A stretch of DNA of 64,000 bases from Prunella strophiata. Taxonomy: Eukaryota; Chordata; Aves; Passeriformes; Prunellidae. Made by a program: the position numbers and the translations under genes. The stretch covers positions 30,449,001 through 30,513,000 of the forward strand of contig JAZBQD010000027.1 of NCBI GenBank assembly GCA_036583965.1. Direction: 5' to 3'. This document shows, piece after piece, positions 1-11,668 of the stretch. The first letter of the stretch is position 1. Each line of letters starts with the position of its first letter. A model generated the notes under the pieces. That model made no database searches and was not told where the DNA came from. It saw nothing but the letters and a program-made list of their open reading frames with translations.

Positions 1-476
1 AATCCTGTGTGATTTATTCCCATAAGAATTTATATCCTGTTTTCCATGTGCAAAACTCAAGCAAAAAATGCATCATGACCCTGAAAATTAAAAATTTCTG
101 ACTGTGGAGAAAGGAAAAACCCCATCTGTGCCTTGAGCTAACCCTTGCTCCTGCTCACTTCCCCCCATTTTTGGTCAATGTAGAATTGTACATAACTGGA
201 CAAGGAGCCCTCTGTGAGAAAACTGATTAATACTTTTTTATACAGAGAGATGGATCCATGATAAGATTTTCTAACAATTGCTATCCCCATGTACAGCCAT
301 CTCTATCATTTCAGCCTCAAAATGTGCTTGCAGAAGTTCATCTCATATTGTTTTCTCAATTCTATGCAATACAGTGCCACTCTTCTTTCAGTCACTGTGA
401 TATTTGTGATTTCACACCATCTTGAGGAGCCTTTTCCACCACCTCTTCCAAGAAACAGTCCTGAGATGTGAAACCC

Positions 477-513
477 TGACAGTAATTTCAAGGCTTTGAC
501 AGTAATTTCAAGG
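477..513. repeat. 20-bp tandem duplication
   Basis: The 17-base word TGACAGTAATTTCAAGG occurs at 477-493 and again at 497-513, a period of 20 bp. The sequence on either side is not repetitive, so this looks like a local tandem duplication and not part of a larger repeat family. Confidence 0.8.
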
Positions 514-1228
514 AGTTTCTGGCACCCAATCGTCTGTAATTGCCATGTCACAAGTCACACAGATTAAATAACAATCTTCAGATATCTTTAAAACAACCAG
601 TCCTAAAAAAAGTAAATGAAAACAAAATTAAATCTACTCAAGTTTTCCATGGTAACAAAAAAACCCCACCCAATTTATTATTTATAAGACAACATATTAG
701 AATGAATGGTTTGAAAATTCCAGCCTTTCAAAAAGAGCATGGCTATTTTTTTAACCTATCAAAGCCAGAAATGAGCCAAAAAGGCACCTTCCCTCCACTT
801 TGTGCCTATTTCCCCTGAGAGTTGGAAACAAACAGCGCAGCAATGGGGGAAACTGAGATTCCCAATTTGAATTTCAAAGACAAGCAGTTACTTACATTAA
901 ATAGCTTTCACTTCTATTAGGCCAGATCTTCTACCAAGCAACATCACAGGGAAAGCTCCCACAAACCTCCTGCTTGAAAGGATTTTTTAAAAGCCGGATT
1001 TTTGTAAGTCAATGGGTATCTTTGATTTATTTGAAAGGAAAACCAGGGTATTAATGTTTTAATCTTTAGCCTCATTATAGCTAACATGTACTTGAAAAGG
1101 CACACTAATTCCCAAAAGCAGAAATATGACATCTATTTTATTATTCATTCAGCAATATCTGCATTTTAGTAGCTTTGCTGGGGAAGCATCAGTATCAAAA
1201 CCAGGTAAAATAACAAACACAAAACACA

Positions 1229-1279
1229 TTTCTTCCCACCTTCCTCTTCCTCTTTCCCTTTCTCCCTTCCTCTCCCCAC
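1229..1279 (+). repeat. Polypyrimidine tract
   Basis: About 50 bases are almost entirely C and T on this strand (CTTCC/CTCTTTCCC words) with only isolated purines. Such tracts can adopt triplex-type structures or serve as splice-acceptor tracts. No AG-bounded exon is evident just downstream, so I record it as low-complexity sequence only. Confidence 0.6.
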
Positions 1280-3954
1280 TGTGAGTGTTTAACCAGCTCA
1301 AGTGAAGCCAGTTAAATTAGAGATTTTCACAATAATCTCTAATAATCTCCTTGCTTGTTTGTATCATCAGCAATGGAGATAAGAGATTTTAATGACTGAT
1401 AGTGCAATTCACAAAAAACCTCAATGTACATGCATATAACCCAAAAATTCCTGTCCCAAAGGAGCTGGGATCCAGCTGACAACACAAATGAAAGTAACTG
1501 AAACCATTGTGGAAATTAACTGTAAAACTGAAATATTTTAAAATACAATAATACCTATACAAAACTACAGAGGCGATTTTCATGTATAAATTCATTTGTT
1601 TTAAACATTACCAAAGTGTCAAACCAGTCTGTGGAATTGTCTGATTTCAGTGACACTTTCACTGCAAGTTCTGGGTGGGAAGAACAGTTTTCAGTGGAAT
1701 CCTGGTGGGAGTATGGAGAGTCCCTGTGGATGTGGACTTTCTGAATGAATGTTTTGGCTTTAAAGCAAAAGGGGCAGAGACTTCAATCCTGACTGAGGCA
1801 CATGCTCTAATTATTGGACTATTGGCTGTCCTGGGAGCTTGTGTAAGTTTGGGATTTTTTTTCTTCACCAAAAGACCCAATTTAATGCAGACTGAAGATA
1901 GTCTCAAACTTCACTTTGCTTTTCCAGCCAGCTCAGCTAATAAATTCTAAAATTCTAGCAAATCCTCTTCTAGTTCAGCTCCAGTTCTCTTTGTACTCAC
2001 CAGAGGGAAGAAGCATTCTGCAGAGACAAGGAAAACAGCTTTGGAACTTCTTGCTTGTTATCATCAGAGAAGCTGCAGATTTTCTCTCACTAACCCCTTC
2101 TAAAGGTCTGAAGGTTTGGGATTTTTTTTTCAGGTACACATATTTACACAGATATCCTTTCATACTTACAGCCAAATACCAGGGGAAAAAGAGAACAAAG
2201 TAAGAATTTATAGAATTAAACACATGAAGCTTGAAATCAAATGCTTTTCTCCCAACAGCACTGAGTGGTTTTGTATGGGATTAGAAAGAATCCTCAAATA
2301 CTCTGTCACTAAGATCACTCACATAAACCCAGTAATCATTAGAACCTGTCATGTTTTAGCTTTTTATTTTCATTTTGATGGGGCTTTGGGGACCAAAGTT
2401 AAGGTCACAGAAGAATAAAGGAAATCTGGTGCACGGGTGGGGCTGGGGCAGGGTCAGGCACTGCCTCAGCAAAAGGAAACAGAACCCCTTAAAGAAGAAA
2501 ACAAAAGCAACATCCCAAATGCTCTGTACCCACCTCACTGTGCTCATCGGTCCTGCTTCTGTCACCACTGACCCAGCACAAATGCAACAAGAGCATCCAG
2601 GGATTCACATGAAAACAGGTGGGAAAACCCCCCAGAACTCGATTTTTAGCTCACTTTTAAAGTTATTTAATTTATCATCCTTTGATTAGAACCTGATTTG
2701 CTTTTTATTTCTTTTTCTAAAATGCAGAAAATCTTGAGAAAAGAGACACAAAGTTACAACTTTTCTGTTTCTACCTTGAACAATACTTAAGCATTTTCCA
2801 TAATAAATCTTTTCATCTGCATCTTCATAGAAATTTAAGAATTTACTTACATAAAAAACTACCACAAAAAAAGAAAAAGGTGTCACCAAACTCCCAGGCA
2901 AATTTTCCCAGACCCAATATTTGTCCATTTATTCCTTTCAATCTTCCAAGGAAACAGTTTCCTGGAAGATTTTCCTCAAAAACTTCAATTTGGACTTCAG
3001 TGACCATCAAGCTTAACAATTCCAAATATTTGAATCCACAATGTTTGAAAGTCTTTTAATGATTTTACTATTGAAAGCTAAGTACTTCAAAATTTTCTCC
3101 AGAAATTGTCTTTAAAGAATAAGAAAGATAAAATTTGACCATATTTGAGCAGCCACCAGTGAAGTTACTTATTCCAGAAGGGTAATATTTAGTTGAGCTT
3201 CATAATTCTGACATCAATTTAGGCTCCCATTATCTGAAAGATAAATTTAATTTATTAAGATAATCTCAGATAATAGAAGTACTGTTTTAACATGACCCTA
3301 TATTATCCCATATTTGTTAGCTCTTCAACAATGTAATGCATTGTTCATATAATTACAAAATTAATGTTTTTTAAAATAAGTTTTAAAAAAATCCTCTGCT
3401 TTGTTCCTACTGCTTGAATATGCTGTAGGATTTTTCTACCTTTTGCACAAATTTTTATTCTATTCTTTAAAAAAAAAAATTCTATTTATACATTTTTATG
3501 TAACATGGGTAAGAAGCAGAGTTTTAAACTCATGTCCTGAAGCTTCCAAAATACTGATTTTCTATAGAATGTCAAAAGAACTGTTAAAGATCATTCACTT
3601 TGCTTTGACAGCTATGTAGAAGGATGCTTCATACTTTTTGATTTGTGACTCTGGAAATTCACTCAAAAGCCACAAATTACTGTAAACTGCACCATAAATA
3701 ATCTAACCCACAGTCCATGTGTTCCAGACCTCAGCCATGCTCCCATTGCCCAGTTACAAACCATTCCCTGCACTTCCTCTCCAGTTTGCTGCACAAATTC
3801 ATCCTGCCAGACAAAAGTGTACCCCCAAACACACTGGAATCCTCATGTGGGAAAAATTCATATATGAGGAAAAATGAAAGAACCCTTGAGATGCTTCTAA
3901 AAATGGTTCTTTAGAAACCTCTAAAAATGTTTTATTCAAAAAATTTTTGAAGTC

Positions 3955-4029
3955 AAAGTATCCATGGACAGCTCATATTGTAGTATAAAGTATCCAAAGT
4001 ATCCATGGATAGCCTGTGCAGCTCATATT
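3955..4029. repeat. Imperfect ~41-bp tandem duplication
   Basis: AAAGTATCCATGGA occurs at 3955-3968 and 3996-4009 (offset 41). CAGCTCATATT occurs at 3969-3979 and 4019-4029 (offset 50). The second copy therefore carries about 9 extra bases between the two words. A partial AAAGTATCC also lies between them at about 3987. Confidence 0.7.
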
Positions 4030-5429
4030 TCAAACCTTTTTTTCATGTTTTTACAGTGATAAAGAAACACCAAACATAAACAAAGATGTAAAGTCAACAT
4101 TAACTTCCCATGTATGATTGCTCCTGACCTTTTTTTATTTTGTTTATTCTTGTTCTGATATTGATTCTTTTCCTTTCCATATTGAAGGGACATTATAATA
4201 ACAGATGAACCAATGAAATTTGTTGATTATGTCTAGCAGAAAGGAAATTGGAGCTCCTACAAAGGGACTGGGAGGATATTAAATTCTATAGAAAGTTGTA
4301 GTTGCTCACCCACTATTGTTAAATGTGTTGTTAATTATCACAGATATTAAATCTAGGTGTCCATCAGCTTTTCAGATGAATCCCCCCACTTTTAAATAGT
4401 GATGAGACTCATCACAGTATTTTAAAAAAATACTGTACCATACTTCTTCTTGGAATTACCAGCAACTTTGCTTTCAAACAGGATTTAAAATACCCCAGCC
4501 CGGGTGGATTATAGATTTTCTTTCCCTGATTTCATGTTTGCCTAAGAAAGGAGAGCAAACAAAAGTGCTGAAAAGTAGTAAATTAGACTCTTCCTTAACC
4601 ATTGATTTTTTTCCTCACAGTAACTGATTTTGGACTTGCTTGGAGGAGCCTGTTTAGGCCTTTCAATTCCCATTAAAAGCCCTGCAGAATATGTCCAGTA
4701 TCTCTTACAGAATGCCCAGAACACATGAGCAGTTTTTCTGATGTGGCTTCAGCACTTCCTCACAAAACAACAACAAAAGTGCAGTTTGAGAACAAAGAAA
4801 CATACAAAGGGATTTTTTTAGGGCTATAGAGTGATGATATGAGAAAGATGCCCAGTGTGACTCTAAATGGGGATTTTTCTGCTTTGTTTTTTTTCCTTTC
4901 TGGAAGGAGCTGTTCAAGTCACAGGGGCTGCTTCAGAAAAAAATTAACTGTACAAAACCAATGAATATTTCTCCTGAGAGAAAGGTATCTCATATTCTTT
5001 GGATGAACACAGCCTACTTACTTTCTGTCCATGGAGGTGAGTGAGCAGAGCTTGTTCTGGACCCTTCAAATTTACTTTATCATTTGTGTTATTTAGAAGT
5101 CTGCCCTCAGGATTACTTTTTTCTGTCAAAAATAAAAGGGACTAACAGAGGATGAAAGACAAATGAAGCTGGAAAACAACACCAGAGTGGACAGGAATGA
5201 TCCAAAAGAAAAGAACACCAAACACTGTGGGCATTAATTTTGTTTTTAACCTTTCAGGCTCACGGATTTTTGTCCAACTGCTGCTGTTGTCCAGATATTT
5301 TAGTGCCCATCAGTAAAAATTATGAGAAGCATAATCTGCATGTTGGAGCAGGGCTGTCCAGATTCATAACAATCTCTTACTAACTTAGTTCAATCACACT
5401 AATAAACCTTGAAAACCTTAAAGGAAATC

Positions 5430-5432
<3 letters not shown>

Positions 5433-5471
<39 letters not shown>
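5433..5471. repeat. Homopolymer T run (39)
   Basis: There are thirty-nine consecutive T bases. CR1, the common avian retrotransposon, ends in an octamer repeat and not in poly(A), so this is not a CR1 tail. Read on the minus strand it would be a poly(A), but no AATAAA signal lies just upstream on that strand. It is probably a slippage-expanded homopolymer, and its exact length is prone to sequencing error. Confidence 0.9.
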
Positions 5472-7769
5472 CCAATAGGAAACTAATTCCTAATCAAGAG
5501 TGCAGGGCAGAAGCCCTCCATTGATCGGTGCTCTACTGAGAAAACAATTACTCCTCTGCCAAGCAAGGGGTCATTTCACATAAAGAAGTGATGGGGAACA
5601 AATGCAGGGGAAGTAAAAGATGTAATTGGCAAATGGCTTCACTCTGTGAAATTGTTTAGTGCTGTAAATGGCTTTGGTAAAATAATTCTCTGAGGTGGAA
5701 CCAGAGAATGACAATGATAAAGGGTGACAGCATCTCACGTGCACTTTGTCAAGTCCCTGCCACTCTTGAACTCCTGGGTGAGGAGGGTGCAGTGGCAAAA
5801 GCTCACAGGCAGAAACTGAGGGAGAAAATCTGGTGTTATAAAATACAGGAGTGAAATTCCCTCTGAGCTTTGGGGCCACGAGGTGGGAGTTGGACTGTCA
5901 AAGCTCAGGTAAGGTCACTGTCTTCTAGTCAGTGAGCAAAACATATATTCACTCTTTCCTGCCCTGTGGGACTTGCCTTTAAACTTTTAAAACATTGGCT
6001 TAAAAAGGAAAAAGTTTAATAAAATAATTTATTTTTTTCCCCATGAGAAAGTACACAGTCCATCTCTACAAGATGCCTTCCAATAGTGTCTGGTCTCTAA
6101 AATCATTTTCCAAAGAGGCAAAAATTTCTTAGAGAAGAGCAGCAGCAGAGTTAAAACCTCACTCACTCTCTGCAGAGCTGCTTAGTTTATTTCTCTAATT
6201 TCTGAAAAATATTGACAAGTAATTTGCAGGTGAATGAATTTAAAACTTAAACCATGTGATGATATTCAGTGTCTAAGAATTTCCCTTAGTATGGGTTCTA
6301 TGGAACATAAGCTGTGCTCAAGATTCTGGAGCTCAGCTGCCTTGTCTGAGCTGAGCATTGCAGGGACAGCCATATCCCAGGAGGCTGACTGGAAAATGGG
6401 ACTGAAGTCCCTGTGAGCTGGATTTACTGCAAAGATCTAAACACATTTTTAAATTACAATGAGTGAAACACAATATAAAACCATACAAAACACATACGCA
6501 GAGAGTTATTTTTCATAATTTTCAAGATTCAGCTGACCTTTATTAGCAAACAAATACAATTTGCTGTATTTTCTGTAGCTCCTCTCCCTAACTGGATTTA
6601 CTGTGAAGTTCAGCAGTGAGGTAGATGCAAAAGACACAAATGTTATAAAGTGATCTTTCTGGTAACTGCATCTTCCCTGAACTTTGACTCCTAAATGATA
6701 TGGAGAAATAACAAGCTGAAAAGAAGCAAACACCACAATTACATTTTCATTTGAGCATTTAGCCAGCTATTACAGATGGTCAGATGACTCCACTTCAGGC
6801 ACAAATCTGATTTCCAGAAGAAGACTGATTATGATTCAATTAACCCTGACATAGCCATAAGGCTTTTTTCCCCCCATAAATCAAAGCAGATATAGTAGAT
6901 AATTATGTTATTATCAACATACAGTGGGAAAAAGCAGAAAGGTTTGATGACCAGAGTGGTGACTCATCCTGTGAATACCTTTAAACTACACTTTATATTA
7001 TTATATATAATTTATATATAACAGGCAATGCAATATCTTGCAATATCATGTATATTTAATATATAATTTCCATTATTAGTGGTGAGGAACACAGCTTCAT
7101 CTTTCTGTGTCCAGTAAGCTGAAATCCTGTAAAAAGCCAGAAAACTAATGTTCCATTTGTGGTTTGACTAACAAAGAAATCCACCCCAAATGCAAATTTG
7201 CAAGAGCCTGACAAATAAGCCACTTCTGAAAAATATACTCTGCCTTAGAAGGCTTGTGCCTCTTCATTTGGCTCCAATTGAACTTCCCCCTCATTAAACA
7301 ATAATCTTTATGGTGAATTGAATAAAGATGAAAAAAGAAAGATTCTGAAAAGAATGCATAAGTAATTTTGGTTGCCTAGCTGTGGCAATGAATTCCTGTT
7401 TGTTTAGCCACTGAAGGGTGAATGCAACCCTTTGAGCAAATGGGAATTCATTATTCCAGTGACTGAGAAATGATCCACCTAAAGAACCTAATTGGTTCTA
7501 CAACAGTGATTTCTTTCAAAGCAGTGTTTCCGGAAGAAACAACAAAAAGAAGACAGCTCTTTGACTAGCCCAGGGTCTGCAGGGGACATTTGCCTTCCCA
7601 TGTTTCAGCTTTAAAAAGAAAATGTCACATGTAGCCAGGACAAAGGAACAAAGAGGCAGTGTTTTAAAAGGTACAGAAATGGAGCTGGTCTTGCACCTCT
7701 TTTTTCAGCACTAAAGCTGAGTTTCAATAAATATTAGTGCTTGCTCATGACACTTGAACTGTCAGTGAG
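5472..7769. other. AT-rich unique non-coding DNA
   Basis: No coding region is supported. The stretch contains a TATA-box/splice-donor pair (5837-5914, separate entry) and a very AT-rich patch at about 6990-7075. The remainder is featureless to my reading. Confidence 0.55.
5837..5914 (+). promoter_or_regulatory. Possible TATA box followed by a splice donor
   Basis: TATAAAA lies at 5837-5843. About 65 bases downstream a near-consensus splice donor, CAG|GTAAGG, has its junction between 5908 and 5909. If transcription began about 30 bases after the TATA box, the first exon would be about 40 bases long, ending at 5908. The intervening GC content is higher than the surroundings. Both motifs are short and could easily co-occur by chance, so this is a candidate alternative or non-coding first exon only. 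Confidence 0.15.
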
Positions 7770-7793
7770 AAAAAAAAAAAAAAAAAAAAAAAA
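7726..7793 (+). other. AATAAA followed by a 24-base A run
   Basis: A canonical polyadenylation hexamer AATAAA at 7726-7731 is followed 38 bases later by 24 A bases (7770-7793). The order resembles the end of a reverse-transcribed mRNA copy. However, the spacing is slightly long, no parent gene is recognisable upstream, and avian CR1 does not normally copy polyadenylated RNAs. The A run itself is certain; the retrocopy reading is weak. Confidence 0.25.
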
Positions 7794-8336
7794 GCTTTAC
7801 TGATCATTTTCAACTGCTTCCCAGAGTGTTCATTGGTAGCCAAAAGCTGCTTGAATATTTTCCTATGCAAATGAGAAATAAATCATCATTATTTACCAGT
7901 GTTACAGAATAAGTGAATTAATATGCCCCGTTCTGCCTAAGCAAATAGAACACTGTCATTTATTTTCAACCTAATCAATTAGAATATGCAAAAAAGAAAC
8001 TCAGATAACACAGGTAGATAGAGACAGTTCTCATTTACATCCCAAGAGTTATGCTGCAAGAATAGCAACCAGGAACTGATTGTTTGAAAGCAGAATCTTA
8101 AACGAGAGCTCTTCTGGAGGAACGGGGGGGTCAGAAAGGGTTAATGAGTTGGGTTTATGGGTGGATATCTCTTGGCTTCTGAGTGAGCTTCAGAATTGGC
8201 CCCACAGAACAACAAATTTGCATTGAGACCAAAATCTGAGGGAAAACTTCCAGTCCTGTGCAGGCCTGAGACGTGAATTAATACAATGTGTAGCATTGGA
8301 ATGAATAATACAAAAAGATTTAATGTGTTTTTTTCC
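7794..8336. other. Unique non-coding DNA
   Basis: No repeat or gene is recognised. AT-rich words with homeodomain-type ATTA cores occur around 7910-7990, but nothing decisive is present. Confidence 0.5.
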
Positions 8337-8592
8337 TAGAATCCCAGAACCACTGAGGCTGGAAAAGCCCTCCAGGACCACCAAGTCCAAGCTGTGCCTG
8401 ATGTGCACCTTGTCCCAGGCTCTGAGTGCCACATCCAGACCTTCCTTGGGACACCTCCAGGGATGGGGATGCCAACACCTCCCTGGGCAGCCCCTTCCAG
8501 TGCCTGACCACCCTTTCCATGGGGAAATTCCTCCTGGTGTCCAACCTGAGCCTCCCCTGGCACAACTTGAGGCTGTTCCCTCTTGTGCTGTC
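8337..8592 (-). mobile_element. CR1 LINE 3' fragment
   Basis: On this strand the sequence reads from the CR1 end inward. It starts with TAGAATCCCAG, then a GGCTGGAAAAG core, CCAAGTCCAA, and the blocks around CCAGGGATGG and CCCTTCCAGTGCCTGACCACC. These correspond to the reversed 3' untranslated part of CR1. It belongs to the same subfamily type as the copy at 57747 and is unlike the GGTTTGGGTTGG type. Several overlapping open frames (up to 185 codons) fall here and come from the repeat's GC content, not from a gene. It is a 5'-truncated, dead copy. Confidence 0.85.
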
Positions 8593-9554
8593 AATTTACA
8601 CATGGTTTTCAATATGTGTCCAGTCCCCTGACAGTCAAACTGATATTAAATACTCAGATTGGAGCAGAAATCCCTCCATCCCTGTTATCCAGTGGCCATG
8701 TCAGCACAGCTGTGATACCCCTGAGCAACAGGAATCATTTCTGTTCTCACAATCCCTTCAGTGCTTCCATCAGGAAGTCATTGGGGTGGGTGGCAGCAAG
8801 AACAGACCTGTGTCAGTCAGTGACAAAAAATCTGAAAATCATATACAAGGCAGCAGGTTGTGTTCCCTGATGGACACAAACATGCATGACACTCCAAGCA
8901 AGGCCCTGCATACCTGGTCCAGTTTAGGCCAGCACCACAGAGCCACAGAGCTCTGCTCTGGGCCTCTCACATCCCTCCTGTAAAGGTGTCAGGCCCTGGC
9001 TGGTGGCTCCCTCATTTCTCACAGTGCTTGTAGCCCAAGTACAAGCACCTAAATAGCTCCACTGGCCCCCAGCTGTGCTGATTCCACCCCTCCAAGGAGC
9101 TGTTTTGTTCAATAATTCTGACTTTCTATCTTGCCAATGTAAACAAGTGATGGCTTTACTCATGGCATAGCTGACCAAATCTCTTTGACTGTCCCATATT
9201 TAAATCCAATTATTAGCTGCTTCAGAGGTGTCTCCTACACTGTGGTCTCCTCCCAAAGGTGTTCCAGAAAGTGCAAAATTTGTCCACTGTTGGGATGAGC
9301 TCTGAACCAGAATAATTCAGTCAGCTGGAGGTAGGCAGCTGTTACCAAGGTCTTGTGTAATGATATCCTGACAGCAGCAGTTCTGCCTAATATTTCATCA
9401 GCACTGAAACTTTTCAGTTTCCATCTGTTGCCTCAAAGTTGTACCAGGTCAGATGAGCAACTGAATGCACAGTGATTATCATTTCCTTTAACTTTTGTGG
9501 GCTGCATTCTCAGGTAGCTCTGTACCAATCCAGTGTTTCTGAGTAATTGGAATC
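8593..9554. other. Unsorted moderately GC-rich non-coding DNA
   Basis: This stretch is richer in GC and CTG/CAG words than its surroundings and has several 80-100-codon open frames on both strands. None matches a protein I recognise. It could be a decayed retroviral or other transposon segment, or part of a non-coding transcript. I cannot identify it. Confidence 0.4.
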
Positions 9555-9620
9555 AATCATAGAATCCCAGAATGGTTTGGGCTGGAAAGGGACATTAAAG
9601 ATCATTTATTCCTAACCCCA
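9555..9620 (-). mobile_element. CR1 3' tail fragment
   Basis: AATCATAGAATCCCAGAATG followed by GTTTGGGCTGGAAAGGGACA is the reversed extreme 3' end of CR1. Only about 65 bases remain, so this is a severely 5'-truncated copy. Confidence 0.8.
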
Positions 9621-11521
9621 ATTATTTCTCTAGTAGAAGTTTGAGAAGCACAGACTGATATATACATGCTTATCTGGCTTGTTTTACACTTGCATTTCTT
9701 TATGCTCATTTTTCATGGCTCTGAATTGTTGCTCATCCTTCTATGATGATTAAGTTACACCTCTGGGACAAGCTGTGCTTCAGCAGGCAGGGTGGATCTG
9801 GTTCTTTGAGAAAAGAGGTAAAACCAATGCTGAAACCCAAGAATTTGAACCTGTCTGCAAGGTGTCTGTATCCTAATGTGTGCCTAGAGCTAACCTGACA
9901 TGCACTGCAGGACCTGTCCCTGGGCAAAAATTCTTATCCTTATCCTTACATTTTTTACTAAATCACATAATAGTAAAGAAAAATTAACTATGGTTTTATT
10001 TTCACTGTATTTCCACATGACATAGGGTATCTTCACATTTTTTTATCAGACTAATTCTGGTGACTTAGTTCAACAAGAAGCTTAATCCTTGGCATGAAAT
10101 CTGGAATTTTCCAGGCTTTGGAAATATATTTGACTGTTGGAAGCAGGAGTCTGATCTCAGGATACCTACATCTAGTTTTAGATCTGTTGCATAAATTTAA
10201 ATATTCATTTCCAGTGCCTCTCAGTTTCCCTTCAGTGTCCTGATGATCACAAATACTTCAAAATTTCCAAGCATGTTTGAGATCCCTACACAAGAGAAGC
10301 CCCACAAACATGAAATACAATTAATGACACTCTCTTCTTTACTCTGCATAACAAATGTTTCACAAACCTGACGCTGGCTCATGCTCATCCAGCACTTAAT
10401 TGGCACACAAAGCAAAATCCCAGCAGCAATTCATTAGGTGTTACAGCAACTGCTGATGGCACAGTCCCTTTTGTGGGAGCTAAATTGGAGTAAACAATCC
10501 AGCCCAAGTCCCTCCTGGACCCTGCATTAGCAGGGAGATGCTGAGCATCAGCTGAAGCTCATCATGTCCATCACACAAACCCAGGCAGCTGGGCACAATT
10601 AGGCTTTCAAACAAGCTGCAGTGAAATCACTTTGCAGTGCAAACACATTATGCAGTCATTAGCACACTTACTCCACCAAAATGTAATAAAGCAGCTCTGA
10701 TTAGCAGGCTCTGACGCATTAAAAATCTTCTTTTTATTTAATACTCTTTCACGGAGTGATGAGCAATTGTACAAAGGAAATCACAGAGCAACACATTCAG
10801 CTTAGCACGGGATTGGGAGCAAGGGTTGTGCATCAAGTGAGTCTCCAAAAAGTGCCTCCAACTGTTATTGACCACTTTAGACACTTAAAAGAAAAGCATT
10901 TTTCCAAAGGACTGGGCTCCTGAGGAGATTAGTTGAAACTCTCTAATTAGTTTTTCTCAATAAATATAAGAGATGATTTCTGTTTACATTTGCAGAGGAT
11001 TTTGATTTACAAATGATGTTTTGTGTCTTCCTCCTCAAGGAACCAGTACATTTTCAGTCTCCATGGAAATAATCTTTCTAAAGTAAATGGGATGTGCCAA
11101 ATATTTCCTGAATTAGATACAAAATATCCAGCTTTTGTTCAACTGTTCCTGAAGGAAAATTCCACTTCCCTAAGAAAAAGATCTAAGCCCTTGAATTGTG
11201 GTTAAAACAATGGTTGCAGCATTAAGAAAGCACAGGATTCAAGCTCTTCAAATGGCACAACACAGAGTGGCACAAGCAGTAAATAGAAAAATAAAAAAAA
11301 AAAAAAAGTACCAGCTTTTGGAACATAGCTTGAAGAAACTGTCAAGAAAAAAAGGAAAAGGAGATATTATGCAACTCTGCTGCATTTTAAGGAGGAGACA
11401 ATGGATCTTTTTCCTTTGTAAGCATTGAAAACAAAATTTCCTAAAATGTGGTTGATCCCTTTCACCCAGCTGTAAGAGGTGAGAAGTTTAAAGGTTATAC
11501 TCAGAAGCACTATTAAAAAAC
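9621..11521. other. Unique non-coding DNA with possible conserved element
   Basis: No gene is supported. The part around 10600-10830 is dense in ATTA, TTTGCA and CAATTG-like words and lacks repeat character. I treat it as a candidate conserved element in its own entry. A 15-base A run lies near 11292-11306 and breaks an otherwise unremarkable frame. Confidence 0.5.
10600..10830. promoter_or_regulatory. Candidate conserved non-coding element
   Basis: The sequence is non-repetitive, with several CATTAG/GATTAG homeodomain-type words, a TTTGCAGTGCAAA near-palindrome around 10631-10643, an AGCAATTGTACAAAGG block around 10763-10778 (the last part Sox/TCF-like) and isolated CpGs kept in an AT-rich setting. 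This texture is typical of vertebrate developmental enhancers. No alignment is available, so the call is inferential. Confidence 0.2.
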
Positions 11522-11668
11522 CATAGAATTATAGAATGGTCTGAGTTGGAAGGGACCCTGAAACCCACCTCATTCCACCCCCTGCCATGAGCAGGGACAC
11601 CTCCCACTATCCCAGAGTGCTCCAAACCCCATCCAACCTGGCCTTGGACACTGCCAGGGATGAGGAAG
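11522..11668 (-). mobile_element. CR1 LINE 3' fragment
   Basis: The reversed songbird-type CR1 3' end is clear: CATAGAATTATAGAATGG, GAGTTGGAAGGGACC, CCACCCCCTGCCATGAGCAG, then CCATCCAACCTGGCCTTGG and CTGCCAGGGATG. It ends abruptly at about 11668, the 5'-truncation point. About 147 bases remain. Confidence 0.92.

Larger units (their letters stand above)
1..5432. other. AT-rich unique non-coding DNA
   Basis: I see no gene, RNA gene or recognisable transposon in this stretch. Open frames are at most about 100 codons, overlap on both strands, and match no family I know. Minor structure is listed separately: a 20-bp direct repeat at 477-513, a pyrimidine tract at 1229-1279 and a broken tandem duplication at 3955-4029. 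There is a short A run at 3470-3479. The rest shows no internal pattern. Confidence 0.6.

Noticed and set aside
1659..1950. Overlapping 82- and 91-codon frames with a hydrophobic segment
   Set aside because: Antisense pair of frames, no recognisable domain, no splice or promoter context.
8323..8983. Cluster of overlapping 75-185-codon frames on both strands
   Set aside because: They overlie a CR1 3' fragment and its flank; the frames conflict with each other and match no protein, including the CR1-encoded ones.
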